The notes: generated by a model not told the origin, from the letters alone. 64,000 nt of DNA from Thalassobaculum sp. OXR-137 (GCF_034377285.1 NZ_CP139715.1:4386001-4450000); one strand, 5' to 3'; shown: positions 47,208-56,118, counted from the stretch's first letter. Translations and numbers: made by a program.

Positions 47208-47641
47208 GGAGCTACTTCAACCTCCTTACTTCGAGACAGGGCGGCGGAAAGCCAGCCGTCTCACTAAAAGTGCAGTATGGGTTTCGCATCGCCCTGCTGA
47301 CAAGGCAATACACGTTTCCGGGGTTTGCGACTGCCACACGTTTGAGGCGAGCGGGCGGGAGTTCCGGGCGGAACGTCCCGACAGGCTCTCCTGCGTTGAT
47401 AGGCGGCCGGAATCACCCATTCCTATATCCCTCGATTGCAAGACCGGCAACAAACTTGAAATCATTTTCATTCAAGCGCCGGCCGCACCACGGATATACG
47501 TTGTATTACATTGATTTGTTTATAACCCGTTAATGGCGAAATAGAACAAAATTCACATAAATTAACCACTTTATCGAACGAAAAAGCGCGCAGATCCAAA
47601 GACTTCGCCGAGCGACGACAATCCTCAGAGTTGAGTTTCGG
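47208..47641. other. AT-richer intergenic region, 434 bp
   Basis: This region is clearly less GC-rich than its neighbours, most of all at 47455-47600. Short frames here lack a ribosome-binding site and resemble nothing. It probably contains the promoter of the PraR-like gene (minus strand) and the 3' UTR of the desaturase gene. I saw no strong hairpin or RNA gene. Confidence 0.5.
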
Positions 47642-48619
47642 CTAGCGATATAAGGGATGAATCGGGTGATCTCGAGGTGAAAAAAGATAAGTGGCTGCCA
47701 GTTTGACGTAAGAGTCGAACCTGTAGCCCCCATTTCGAGAGAGAATCCCGTCGGCCCCGTCCCGGTACACGCGGCGCAGAAGGTACCACGGCAATCCGGG
47801 CCGTTCGTGATGCAGCGCGTGCAGATTGTTCGACAGAAACAGCCAGCCCAGCGCCCCGCCGTTCTCCACGATGACGCTTCTGCAAGCGGGACTGGGGTCC
47901 GGGCGGTGTTCCGCAAAGCTGCGGATCAGCATCATTCCGGTCGCCGGCCATACCACCAGGGCCAGATATCCCCACAGCGGCACCCCCACTGCGGACAGGA
48001 TCCAGGCCAATGCCAGAAGTTGCATAAAATGGCCGGCGAGTGGGAAAAGCCGCCGTCCTGCCACCAAATCGCGACTATCTGTCACAACCGCTTGGGCCAT
48101 CAGCCAGAGCGGACCGAGCACCACCCGACCGGCCAGGGTGTTCATCGTCCAGCGCAGGGAACGCTCGACGCGCCCCGCCCGCCGCCAGCGCTCGGCGGTG
48201 ACATACCAGCTCTCCGAATCGTCCAGCGGATCGGTCAGCCGCGCGTCGGTGTGATGGGCCAGATGGCTGTCGCGGTACCGGTCGAAGGGGACGAAGACCA
48301 GCAGCGGCGGCCCGGCGATCAGGCGGTTCATCCAGCGCCACGGCGTCGGGTGGCCGTGGATGACCTCGTGCTGAAGCGACGCCTGCCATGCCACGCACCA
48401 AGCCAGGACCGGGGCGGCCGCCCACCACGGCGCGGCCTGCAGCCAGACCGCCGCCAGCGACCCGACGATCGGCAGATAGACGGCCAGGGCGATCCACACG
48501 GTGGGCCATTCTACCCGCGCGGCAAGACGGGCCGGGCGCGGGGCCGCGGCGACAGGAGGGGCAGCGACAGCGGGCCCGTGGCCGGTGCCGTCGGCGGCAA
48601 TGCGATGAACTCTTTCCAT
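47642..48619 (-). CDS. Membrane fatty acid desaturase
   Basis: A 325-residue integral membrane di-iron desaturase. The three histidine boxes are present: HEVIHGH near residue 84, HLAHH near residue 119 and LHALHH near residue 266. Four or more hydrophobic segments flank them. FAEHRPDP between boxes two and three supplies an additional histidine. Substrate may be a lipid acyl chain or a carotenoid or alkane; sequence alone does not settle it. A second, different desaturase-family gene lies at 55157. Confidence 0.88.
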   Translation of the reverse strand: MERVHRIAADGTGHGPAVAAPPVAAAPRPARLAARVEWPTVWIALAVYLPIVGSLAAVWLQAAPWWAAAPVLAWCVAWQASLQHEVIHGHPTPWRWMNRLIAGPPLLVFVPFDRYRDSHLAHHTDARLTDPLDDSESWYVTAERWRRAGRVERSLRWTMNTLAGRVVLGPLWLMAQAVVTDSRDLVAGRRLFPLAGHFMQLLALAWILSAVGVPLWGYLALVVWPATGMMLIRSFAEHRPDPSPACRSVIVENGGALGWLFLSNNLHALHHERPGLPWYLLRRVYRDGADGILSRNGGYRFDSYVKLAATYLFSPRDHPIHPLYR

Positions 48620-48676
48620 GCCGCGACCCTATCGTCGGGCCCGATGTTGCCGCAATGCGGCTATGCGAAACTTATG

Positions 48677-48712
48677 TTGACAATTATCTGCTTAAGCAAC
48701 GATGTTTACTAA
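48677..48712 (+). promoter_or_regulatory. Promoter and palindrome of the XRE gene
   Basis: TTGACA at 48677-48682 is followed, at a spacing of 17-18, by CGATGT/GATGTT (48700-48706). TGCTTAAGCA (48689-48698), a perfect 10-bp palindrome, lies in the spacer. Transcription would start close to the ATG at 48713, which has no Shine-Dalgarno sequence. This suggests a leaderless, autoregulated transcript. Confidence 0.5.
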
Positions 48713-49597
48713 ATGCAACAGTCTGTTCAACCTACCGACAAGCGGGATGTCGCCCGGCTCTTCCGGGAGCGGCTGGAGGCCGCGATGGACCGCGCCGGCC
48801 TGTCCCGATCGGCGGTGGCCAAGCGGATCGGCGTCGACCGCTCCACCCTCTCCCAGATCCTGTCGGACGACGGCGTGCGCCTGCCCCGGGCCGACACCGT
48901 CGCGGCCCTGGCGGTAACACTTCAGGTGTCGCTGGACTGGCTGCTCGGCCTTGCGGAGGAAGGGCAGTTCACCGCCGACATCATGGAGCGCTCGCCGGAG
49001 ATCAGTCCGCACAACCGGACCGTCGCCGACGAGAACCTGCTGCGCTGGCATGCGGAGGCGGCCGGCTACAAGATCCGCTACGTGCCGACCAGCCTGCCCG
49101 ACCAGGTGAAGATCCCGGAGGTGATCGAATACGAGCACCACGAGACCGGGACCTCGGCCGCCGACCAGGCGATGCGCCGCTCGCGCGACCGCCTCGACTA
49201 TGTCCGACAGCCGGAGACCGACGTGGAGATCTGCACGTCCATCCAGTCGGTGCGCGATTTCGCCGACGGCACCGGCGTCTGGCGGGACCTGCCGCTGGAG
49301 GTCCGGCGCCGCCAGCTCACCCACATCGCCGACCTGATCGACGAGCTGTACCCCAGCGTGCGCTGGTTCCTGTTCGACGGGGTGCGCGACTACGCCATTC
49401 CGGTGACCATCTTCGGGCCGAAGCGGGCGGCGATCTATGCCGGCGACATGTATATTGTCTTCAGCACCACCGAGCATATCCGGGTGCTGACCCGCCGCTT
49501 CGACGACCTGATCCGCCACGCCGTCGTCCACGCCCACGAGATCCCCGCCTATATGCGGACGCTGATCGACCGGATCGACAAAGGATTGCCCGCATGA
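48713..49597 (+). CDS. XRE-family regulator with C-terminal sensor-like domain
   Basis: A 294-residue regulator. The helix-turn-helix spans about residues 14-72: ERLEAAMDRAGLSRSAVAKR then GVDRSTLSQILSDD, with VSLDWLLGL closing it. Residues about 95-290 form a larger domain I do not recognise, containing PEVIEYEHHETGT and VRWFLFDGVRDYAIPVTIFG. Such a domain could bind a ligand. The last codon overlaps the start of the PhnD-like gene (ATGA), so regulator and binding protein are made together. The promoter suggests leaderless, autoregulated expression. Confidence 0.82.
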   Translation: MQQSVQPTDKRDVARLFRERLEAAMDRAGLSRSAVAKRIGVDRSTLSQILSDDGVRLPRADTVAALAVTLQVSLDWLLGLAEEGQFTADIMERSPEISPHNRTVADENLLRWHAEAAGYKIRYVPTSLPDQVKIPEVIEYEHHETGTSAADQAMRRSRDRLDYVRQPETDVEICTSIQSVRDFADGTGVWRDLPLEVRRRQLTHIADLIDELYPSVRWFLFDGVRDYAIPVTIFGPKRAAIYAGDMYIVFSTTEHIRVLTRRFDDLIRHAVVHAHEIPAYMRTLIDRIDKGLPA

Positions 49598-50418
49598 GCG
49601 CCCCCGCCGTACTTCCAATCGCCGCCTTCACCATGTACGACCTGCCGGAACTCCGCAAAGCGACCGACGACTGGTGGACGGCCATCGCCCGGCATCTCCG
49701 CCGCGCCGGGATCGAAGACGTTCCGGCGGCCCTGACACGGGGCCGGACGGTCGGCGAGAACTGGCGCGATCCGGCCCTGCTGCTGACCCAGACCTGCGGC
49801 TATCCGCTGACCCATGCCTATGCGGGCGACCTCACCGCCATCGCCGTCCCGGACTACCGGGCCGAGGGCTGCGGCGGCGGGACCTACAGCAGCGCCTTCG
49901 TGGTGCGCGAGGAGGATCCGGCGAAAACGCTCGCCGATCTGCGCGGCCGCCGGGCCGCCGCCAACGGGCCCGACAGCCAGTCGGGCTGCAACGTCCTGCG
50001 CGCCGCCGTCGCGGCAATCGCGGACGGTGAGCGGTTCTTCTCCGAGGTGCTGTGGAGCGGCGCCCACCGCAACAGCCTCGCGATGGTGCGCGAGGGCAAG
50101 GCCGATATCGCCGCGCTGGACGGGGTGACCTTTGCCCTGGTCGGCGACGCCGCACCCCAGGAGATCGAGGGCATCCGCGTGCTCGGCTGGAGTGCGACCA
50201 CCCCCGCCCTGCCCTATGCGGTGCGCCGGGCCGCCGATGCCGATACCCGGCAGCGGGTGACCGACGCCCTTCTGGCGGCCGCGGCCGATCCGGAGAGCGC
50301 CGGAGCCCGCGACACGCTCCGCATCGCCGGAATGCTGCCGGCCGAGGATACCGACTACACCGTGATGGTGGCGATGCGCGAGGCGGCGGAGGCGCGCGGC
50401 TACCCGCTGCTCGCCTGA
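49594..50418 (+). CDS. PhnD-like substrate-binding protein without signal peptide
   Basis: A 274-residue type II periplasmic-binding-fold protein of the PhnD/SBP_bac-like group, which bind phosphate, phosphite or phosphonates. The fold is supported by LLLTQTCGYPLTHAYAG near residue 62, a short ligand-binding-type loop GPDSQSGCNVLRAAVA near residue 127, and DIAALDGVTFALV near residue 169. It lacks any signal peptide or lipobox and no ABC permease or ATPase lies nearby, so it is probably cytoplasmic. Translational coupling to the upstream XRE regulator suggests it is a sensor partner or an enzyme of the same fold. Ligand unknown. Confidence 0.8.
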   Translation: MSAPAVLPIAAFTMYDLPELRKATDDWWTAIARHLRRAGIEDVPAALTRGRTVGENWRDPALLLTQTCGYPLTHAYAGDLTAIAVPDYRAEGCGGGTYSSAFVVREEDPAKTLADLRGRRAAANGPDSQSGCNVLRAAVAAIADGERFFSEVLWSGAHRNSLAMVREGKADIAALDGVTFALVGDAAPQEIEGIRVLGWSATTPALPYAVRRAADADTRQRVTDALLAAAADPESAGARDTLRIAGMLPAEDTDYTVMVAMREAAEARGYPLLA

Positions 50419-50423
50419 CCCGC

Positions 50424-51605
50424 CTAAGACGCCTCGAGGATCGACCGGGCCAGGTCCAGCAGTTCCGCGTCGTCCGGACGGATCGCGTTGTTGTCGATCA
50501 TCGGCCGGTTCTCCGGCGCCAGCGCCACCGTCACCAGGCGCGGCGCGTCCTTGCCGTCCAGCCCCATATCCGCCAGCGAGACCGGCAGGCCGACCGCCCG
50601 CAGCAGGGCTTCGAACCGGTCGGCGCCCGCCGCCGCATGCTCGGCCTCGTCGCCGGTGCGCCGCGGATCGACGCCCAGAGCCGTCGCGATCGGCGCGTAG
50701 AGATCCGGCCGCCGTGTCGCCGACCAGGGCAGCGTGACCCGCATGGCCAGCGCCACGGCCCGGCCGTGATGCACATGGGCGAGCGTGCCGAGCGCATGTC
50801 CGAAGGCATGGGCGAGGCCGGTGCCGCAGGCGTCGATCGCCACCCCGGCCAGGGCGGAGCCGAGCGCCATGCGGCCGCGCGCCTCCACATCCCCCGGCGT
50901 GGTCACCGCCCGCTCCAGGTTCTGCGCCACCAAGGCGACCGCCTGCAGCGCCATGCCGGCCACCACGGGGGTCGAGCGCACATGGGTATAGGCCTCCACC
51001 GCATGGACCAGGGCGTCGAGCCCGGTCGCCGCGGTCAGCGGCCCCGGCAGGCCCAGGGTCATGGAGGGGTCGAGGATGGAGAGATCGGCCTTCAGCGTGC
51101 TGCCCCAGGCCCAGACCTTGCGCCCGCCGTCGAGCCCGTAGACCGAGGTGCGGGTCATCTCCGCCCCGGTGCCCGAGGTGGTCGGAATCAGGATCTTGCG
51201 GATCGCGCGGGCGGGCAGCGGGTTGGCCATGACGGCATAGGACTCCGCCGGCGCATCGGCCACCGCCACGGAGGCGGCCAGCTTGGCCACGTCCAGGGCC
51301 GAGCCGCCACCGATGCCCAGGATCAGATTCGCCCGGTGGGACCGGGCCCGGCGCGCGGCGGCGTCGATCGACTCGGCCGACGGGTCGCTGGCGACCTCGT
51401 CGAACAGGTCCACCGCCATCCCGGCCGACGCCAGCCGCCGGGCGGCGGCCTCGGGAATGCCGGTGGCGACCACGCCCGGATCGGTGACGATCAGCACCCG
51501 GGCGGCCGGCCCGCACAGGGCCGACACGTCTTCCGGCAGGGCATCGACCCGGTCGAGCCCGTAGCTCATCGACGGGCTGGGCTCATGGGTGAATGCGGAC
51601 AGCAT
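50424..51605 (-). CDS. Iron-containing alcohol dehydrogenase
   Basis: A 393-residue iron-ADH. Signature segments are LGIGGGSALDVAKLAA near residue 100, LIPTTSGTGAEMTRTSV near 142 and the metal-binding helix TGLDALVHAVEAY near 199. Downstream HAFGHALGTLAHVHHG provides the three histidines of the metal site. Compared with the degenerate protein at 45316 this one appears fully active. It could reduce an aldehyde or maleylacetate-type substrate. It is divergent from an MR/MLE-family gene across 126 bp, so a shared sugar-acid or aromatic route is plausible. Confidence 0.9.
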   Translation of the reverse strand: MLSAFTHEPSPSMSYGLDRVDALPEDVSALCGPAARVLIVTDPGVVATGIPEAAARRLASAGMAVDLFDEVASDPSAESIDAAARRARSHRANLILGIGGGSALDVAKLAASVAVADAPAESYAVMANPLPARAIRKILIPTTSGTGAEMTRTSVYGLDGGRKVWAWGSTLKADLSILDPSMTLGLPGPLTAATGLDALVHAVEAYTHVRSTPVVAGMALQAVALVAQNLERAVTTPGDVEARGRMALGSALAGVAIDACGTGLAHAFGHALGTLAHVHHGRAVALAMRVTLPWSATRRPDLYAPIATALGVDPRRTGDEAEHAAAGADRFEALLRAVGLPVSLADMGLDGKDAPRLVTVALAPENRPMIDNNAIRPDDAELLDLARSILEAS

Positions 51606-51731
51606 GGACGTCTCCGTCTCGGTTACGAGGCTCAGGATTTCAGGTTTGCGTTTCAGTTTCGTGTCCGAAAGCGCCACCGGGGGTCGCATTCGCCGTTGAC
51701 GGGTACAACGCAAAAGTCCCCACTGCGCTCC

Positions 51732-52838
51732 ATGAAAATCGACCGTATCGACATCACCCACCACCGCCTGCCGCTCGATCCGCCGTTCCGGGCGAGCTGG
51801 GACACCCGTCCGCGCACCGAGTTCGACGCCACGATCGTCCGCGTCGTCACCGACGAGGGCGCGGTCGGCATCGGCTCGGGCGACACCATGCTCGGCTTCG
51901 AGCGGCACGCCGAGCTGTTCGTCGGCCAGGAACCGCTGGATCTCGACCGGCACAACCGGGTGCTGGACAACCTCGCCTTCCACTACAGCCGCTACTGGCC
52001 CCTCGACCTGGCCCTGTGGGACCTGGCCGGTAAGATCCTCGGCCAGCCGGTCTGGCGGCTGGCGGGCGGCCGATCGGACCGCACCCGGCTCTACGCCTCC
52101 TCGGGCACCCTGCGCGGGCCGCAGGAGATGGCCGAGGCCGCCCTGTCCTTCCTGGAGGCGGGCTTCCCGGCGATGAAGATCCGCTTCCACCGCGGCGACT
52201 GGCGCGACGACATCCGCGCCCTGGAGGCGGTGCGCGCCGCCGTCGGCGACCGGCTGACCCTGATGGTCGACTGCAACCAGGGTTGGCGGATGCCCTGGGA
52301 CACCGAGCGGCCCTGGTCCTTGAAGGACGCGCTGGCCGTCGCCCGCGAGCTGGAGAAGCTGGGCATCTACTGGATGGAGGAGCCGCTGCACCGGGCCGAC
52401 TATGCCGGCATGGCGGCCCTGCGGAACGCCGTGGATATCCGCATCGCCGGCGGCGAGATGAACCGCGAGGTGTTCGAGTTCGACACGATCATCGAGCGCC
52501 GCTGCCTGGACGTGCTGCAGCCGGACGCGGCACTGACCGGCGGCATCGGCGGGCTGAAGCGGATCGCCGAGGCCGCCGTCGCCGCCAACCTGATCTTCAC
52601 CCCGCATACCTGGTCGAACGGGCTCGGCGTCGCGGCCAACGCCCATCTGGCCTGCGGCGCCGGCAACCCGCCCTTCCTGGAATTCCCCTACGACCCGCCC
52701 GAATGGTCGGCCGAGCGGCGCGATTACATGCTGAGCGAGACCCTGAGCTTCGAGGACGGCTGGATGATCCTGGGCGAGGCACCCGGGCTCGGCGTGGCGC
52801 TGGACGAGGACCGCCTGGCCGCGACCCGCATCGGCTGA
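51732..52838 (+). CDS. Mandelate racemase / muconate lactonizing-family enzyme
   Basis: A 368-residue enolase-superfamily protein of the MR/MLE group. The catalytic Lys is in AMKIRFHRG (K149). Metal ligands are D180 (VDCNQGW), E216 (WMEEPLH) and E242 (GGEMN). The second acid/base pair is D265 (LQPD) and H292 (TPHTW). These define a dehydratase- or racemase-like member; mandelate-like or sugar-acid dehydratases fit best. The ATG at 51732 has no strong ribosome-binding site. It is divergent from the iron-ADH gene. Confidence 0.9.
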   Translation: MKIDRIDITHHRLPLDPPFRASWDTRPRTEFDATIVRVVTDEGAVGIGSGDTMLGFERHAELFVGQEPLDLDRHNRVLDNLAFHYSRYWPLDLALWDLAGKILGQPVWRLAGGRSDRTRLYASSGTLRGPQEMAEAALSFLEAGFPAMKIRFHRGDWRDDIRALEAVRAAVGDRLTLMVDCNQGWRMPWDTERPWSLKDALAVARELEKLGIYWMEEPLHRADYAGMAALRNAVDIRIAGGEMNREVFEFDTIIERRCLDVLQPDAALTGGIGGLKRIAEAAVAANLIFTPHTWSNGLGVAANAHLACGAGNPPFLEFPYDPPEWSAERRDYMLSETLSFEDGWMILGEAPGLGVALDEDRLAATRIG

Positions 52839-52929
52839 GGGTTCAGGGGGCGGCCAAGGAGCGGACGGGGCGGGCCGTCTCTGCTACAGTTCACCGAGGA
52901 CGAACCGTGCATACCGGGGGAATGCAGCG

Positions 52930-53598
52930 ATGACCACGATCCGATCGCTAGGCCTGCGGTCGCTGCTGCTGGCGGGCGTGCTGATGCTCGGTTCCCTGGG
53001 GCCGGTCCAGGCGCAGCAGGCCGGTACGCCGGAGGCGGCCCTCCCGGACGCGGCCATCCTGGCCGCCGCCGACGATCTGCCGATCTGGCAGCGCACCCTG
53101 TACAAGACCCTGACCTATCAGGCGGCGGCCAATGCGGCCGACGTGCTGGTCTTCGACATGCTGGTGGGTGCCTCCGCCGCGACCACGACCGGGTTCTTCA
53201 TCGCCAATGCGGCGACCGCCGCGGCCGCCTATTACGGGTTCGAATACGCCTGGCAGACCTGGGGGCCGACCCTGGAGGAGACGACGCAGGAAACAATCGT
53301 CGAGAAGACGATCCTCTACCGCTTCATCGGCGTCGGCCGGAACGCCACGCTCGGATACCTATACGGCGGCAGTGCGCTGACGGCCGGCGCCTTCGCCAGC
53401 CTCAACGTCGTCTACGATACCAGCATCTTCCTGACCAACGAGTACGTCTGGGACGTGCTGGGGCCGCAGCAGGCAACTCAAGCAGACGATCGACTTTCCG
53501 TCAGATTCAACCCACGATGTAATCCATCGTGCACTTTATATAGATCCGCTTCCAGAAATCCTTGTGACTTAAAGAAACATTTAAATTTCCACTGCTGA
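52930..53598 (+). CDS. Exported protein with two DUF2061-like repeats; 3' end replaced
   Basis: A signal peptide (LLLAGVLMLGSLGPVQAQ) precedes two similar segments at about residues 57-113 and 126-179, each starting KT(L/I)xY and ending (E)YxWxxxGP with two hydrophobic helices. This resembles a tandem duplication of DUF2061. From about codon 182 (near 53475) base composition drops sharply and the last 40 residues (RLSVRFNPRCNPSCTLYRSA onward) look foreign. The frame therefore continues into inserted DNA and overlaps the convergent ATPase gene by 121 bp. The original C-terminus is probably lost, but may have been only a few residues longer. Function unknown. Confidence 0.6.
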   Translation: MTTIRSLGLRSLLLAGVLMLGSLGPVQAQQAGTPEAALPDAAILAAADDLPIWQRTLYKTLTYQAAANAADVLVFDMLVGASAATTTGFFIANAATAAAAYYGFEYAWQTWGPTLEETTQETIVEKTILYRFIGVGRNATLGYLYGGSALTAGAFASLNVVYDTSIFLTNEYVWDVLGPQQATQADDRLSVRFNPRCNPSCTLYRSASRNPCDLKKHLNFHC

Positions 53599-54995
53599 GA
53601 TTTCCCAACACGAAATCCAATTATAGAGTTATCGTATAAGAACTTGAGATTTGCGCCTATTTCAGATAGACTATATTCCATATCTATTTTATTCAAACTC
53701 GACATTAGGTCAGATGCAGTGAAATTCGTTGCCCCATTATTTTGTATCTCTGTGAGAAATTGATTAATTTGAGGGGATTGCACTTTCCACTCATCCTTAA
53801 TCTCATCAACTAGCCACTCTGAATACGCAGGTTCAGAATTATAAATTGACTGACACTCAAGCTTTTGCTCATTAACGTCTTCATGCTCAAATGGATTATT
53901 TCTTCTGTCCTCCATGTCCAGCTTAACCAACTGAAAAATCCTAATAAAATCACGCGGCCTCAACATTGTTCGCAACAAAATATAATCAAATGGAGATCTC
54001 TGCTGTCTCATTTGCTCTCGATCAAACAATTCCTCTATTTTGGAGAATCGTTCATTCCCACTCCTATCAGCATAAAAATTCACTCTCTCTAAAATCATTC
54101 TTGAAATCCCATCCTTGGACCAAGCCAAAAGCTGCCCGCAGTCGGATCTCAATTTGTTCATATCATTTATACTAAGCGTCTCGAATATATCCTCTCTCAA
54201 GAAAACGACGGGCCTTACCGACCCTCGAAATTTTGAAACAATACTATCCGCCGCACCAATAAGTCCTGCTATAATTTTTTGGCTCGATTCAAATGATGCT
54301 TCGTCCCACGCCTCATCAATTCGATCAAATGTGATGAATATACGACGACTTTCATCAAATGATTCCAAGAGAACGCCTTCTAGAATATCTGTCAGACGCT
54401 CCAAGGAATTATTCAAAACAACCTTTAGTGAATTATCAGATTTGACATCTGAAAATGATATCTCGCCGACATCGGCCGATAAGTTCTCTAGCTCACCATC
54501 ATCCAGACTTAAGCCAGCTCCCGGCAATTTTATTTTACTCAATTGAAGTAATTTCTGCCCAATAATTTCACTAATACTAGGAACTGGTGAAGTATAAATT
54601 CGCTCTAGAATCTTCTTAATGAGATCAATTTTCTTGTTAGACACCCCAGATTCGATAAGTTTTCTTACTGATAAAAGATAAATTACGTACTTCCAAGACT
54701 GTATGTAAGCCATTGATGACGCCTTCCCTTCTGTCATCAATAGCGAGTGCACATCCCAGCTATAGTTCTGCAAAGACATACTAATAGAAAGATCGTTTTT
54801 TCCAATGTATCTCTCTGGGTTATTTTCAAAATGCTGAAAAACTGCGGTTTTTCCCGCACCTTTCCGGCCAAGAACTAAAAAATGGTGGCGATTTTTAATT
54901 ACAGACTCTAGCACGCCATTTTCGTAAAAATACTCTGACAGATTATCATCCCGCTCTGCTGAAACCTGTCCAAACTCAATCCATTCACTAATCAT
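53478..54995 (-). CDS. P-loop ATPase (Sll1717-like), AT-rich
   Basis: A 505-residue P-loop ATPase. Walker A is LGRKGAGKTAVF near residue 42 and Walker B is IFITFDRIDEAWD near residue 214. A sensor-like VVFLREDIFE follows, and the C-terminal half is helical. The sequence resembles P-loop ATPases of the Sll1717 family; function is unknown. The coding sequence is visibly AT-rich (many AAA/AAT/ATT codons), unlike every neighbour, which marks recent transfer. GGGAGGTC precedes the ATG. No integrase, toxin or partner gene is adjacent. A phage-defence or stress role is a guess from the ATPase type and the transfer. Confidence 0.75.
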   Translation of the reverse strand: MISEWIEFGQVSAERDDNLSEYFYENGVLESVIKNRHHFLVLGRKGAGKTAVFQHFENNPERYIGKNDLSISMSLQNYSWDVHSLLMTEGKASSMAYIQSWKYVIYLLSVRKLIESGVSNKKIDLIKKILERIYTSPVPSISEIIGQKLLQLSKIKLPGAGLSLDDGELENLSADVGEISFSDVKSDNSLKVVLNNSLERLTDILEGVLLESFDESRRIFITFDRIDEAWDEASFESSQKIIAGLIGAADSIVSKFRGSVRPVVFLREDIFETLSINDMNKLRSDCGQLLAWSKDGISRMILERVNFYADRSGNERFSKIEELFDREQMRQQRSPFDYILLRTMLRPRDFIRIFQLVKLDMEDRRNNPFEHEDVNEQKLECQSIYNSEPAYSEWLVDEIKDEWKVQSPQINQFLTEIQNNGATNFTASDLMSSLNKIDMEYSLSEIGANLKFLYDNSIIGFRVGKSQQWKFKCFFKSQGFLEADLYKVHDGLHRGLNLTESRSSA

Positions 54996-55156
54996 TTTGA
55001 CCTCCCCTCCCCCATTAGCCCTCGGCCTTAGTAAGAATTTATCCTAAACCTAAAGAGGCTAGAGAATTCTATACATGGCTGCACAGCCCAGATTCAAGAG
55101 CCCCCATTCTGCGAAGCTCAGCCTTGTGACTCAATACACTTCAGTGAAATTTTCCC
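54996..55156. other. Right flank of the AT-rich insertion
   Basis: A 161-bp intergenic stretch ahead of the ATPase gene, AT-richer than the host DNA, running to the desaturase stop. It should carry the ATPase promoter on the minus strand. I saw no clear terminal repeats matching the left junction near 53475. Confidence 0.45.
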
Positions 55157-56068
55157 TTAAAGCGGCTCGGCCGTGCCGTTGCGCAGGGCGCCGATGCGCT
55201 CGCCATGGAACGGCAGATAGCCGGCGGCCTCGACCTTGCGGGAGCCCTTCATGAGGTCGCCGTAGGCCGGCAGCGCATGGAACGGGATGCCCGGATTGGC
55301 GTGATGCTCGGCGTGGTAGGGCATGTTCCAGGCGAGCCAGCGGATCGGCGCGATGCTGACCACGGAGCGGGTGTTCGCCCACATGTCCTTGACCGCCGGA
55401 CAGCCCCAGTGCTCGGACAGCAGATAGGCGCGCAGGAACGGCTGGCCGAGCAGCACCGGGCCGACCCAGAGCACCAGCACCGGCCGCGGGTCGGTCAGCA
55501 CGGACACCACGGCGATCGCGGCATACAGCGCCAGATAGACCCGCGCCTCGCGGATCGCGCGCGGCCGCGACCGACTGTCCAGAAAGGCGCTCGGCGCGTG
55601 GCCGAAGGCGCGGGTGACCAGACCCTGCACCACCCGGAACCAGTACTCGGCCCCGGACAGGACATACAGATATCCGAGCAGGGTCGTGGGCTTCGGCGCG
55701 GCCAGTTCGGGGTCGCGCTCCGGATCCTGGGTGAACCGGTGATGCGCCATGTGAAAGGCGGTGTACCAGCGCGGCGGCAGCAGCAGCAGGAAGCCGCAGA
55801 CCTCGGCGACCGCCTTGTTGATCCAGGTGGTCTTGAACGCGGTGCGGTGGACGCTTTCATGCAGCGGCGGGAACAGGAAGACGAGAAGGATGCCGTGCGC
55901 CACCATCGCCGCGACCAATGCGGCCCCGTCCAGGGTCAGGCACATCGTCCCGGTTGCAGCCAGCAACAGCCCCTGCAAGGCCAGGTGCCGGAGCCCCGGA
56001 CCGTCGCTTCTGGCCGTGAGTTGGGCCTGGGGCGAGACATCCCTTTGATCTTTCGGGCTTTCCGACAT
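55157..56068 (-). CDS. Membrane fatty acid desaturase-family protein
   Basis: A 303-residue di-iron membrane desaturase/hydroxylase. Histidine boxes are HESVHR near residue 77, HMAHHR near 117 and HAEHH near 254, with EHWGCP in between. About four hydrophobic segments are visible. It differs from the desaturase at 47642 in all boxes, so they are not recent copies. The 3' end abuts the AT-rich insertion; its C-terminus (ALRNGTAEPL) looks natural. Substrate unknown; fatty acids or carotenoid-like lipids are possible. Confidence 0.87.
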   Translation of the reverse strand: MSESPKDQRDVSPQAQLTARSDGPGLRHLALQGLLLAATGTMCLTLDGAALVAAMVAHGILLVFLFPPLHESVHRTAFKTTWINKAVAEVCGFLLLLPPRWYTAFHMAHHRFTQDPERDPELAAPKPTTLLGYLYVLSGAEYWFRVVQGLVTRAFGHAPSAFLDSRSRPRAIREARVYLALYAAIAVVSVLTDPRPVLVLWVGPVLLGQPFLRAYLLSEHWGCPAVKDMWANTRSVVSIAPIRWLAWNMPYHAEHHANPGIPFHALPAYGDLMKGSRKVEAAGYLPFHGERIGALRNGTAEPL

Positions 56069-56118
56069 TCAGCAACTTCCCGTTCACCAATTTTTTGCGC
56101 CGCGGCATGGAAAAGGCC

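Noticed and set aside
47270-47533. Plus-strand frames in the AT-richer gap
   Set aside because: No ribosome-binding site, atypical composition and no similarity to known proteins.
50052-51731. Long plus-strand frame ahead of the MR/MLE gene
   Set aside because: Overlaps the PhnD-like gene in another frame and the iron-ADH gene in antisense; only the part from 51732 is homologous to a family.
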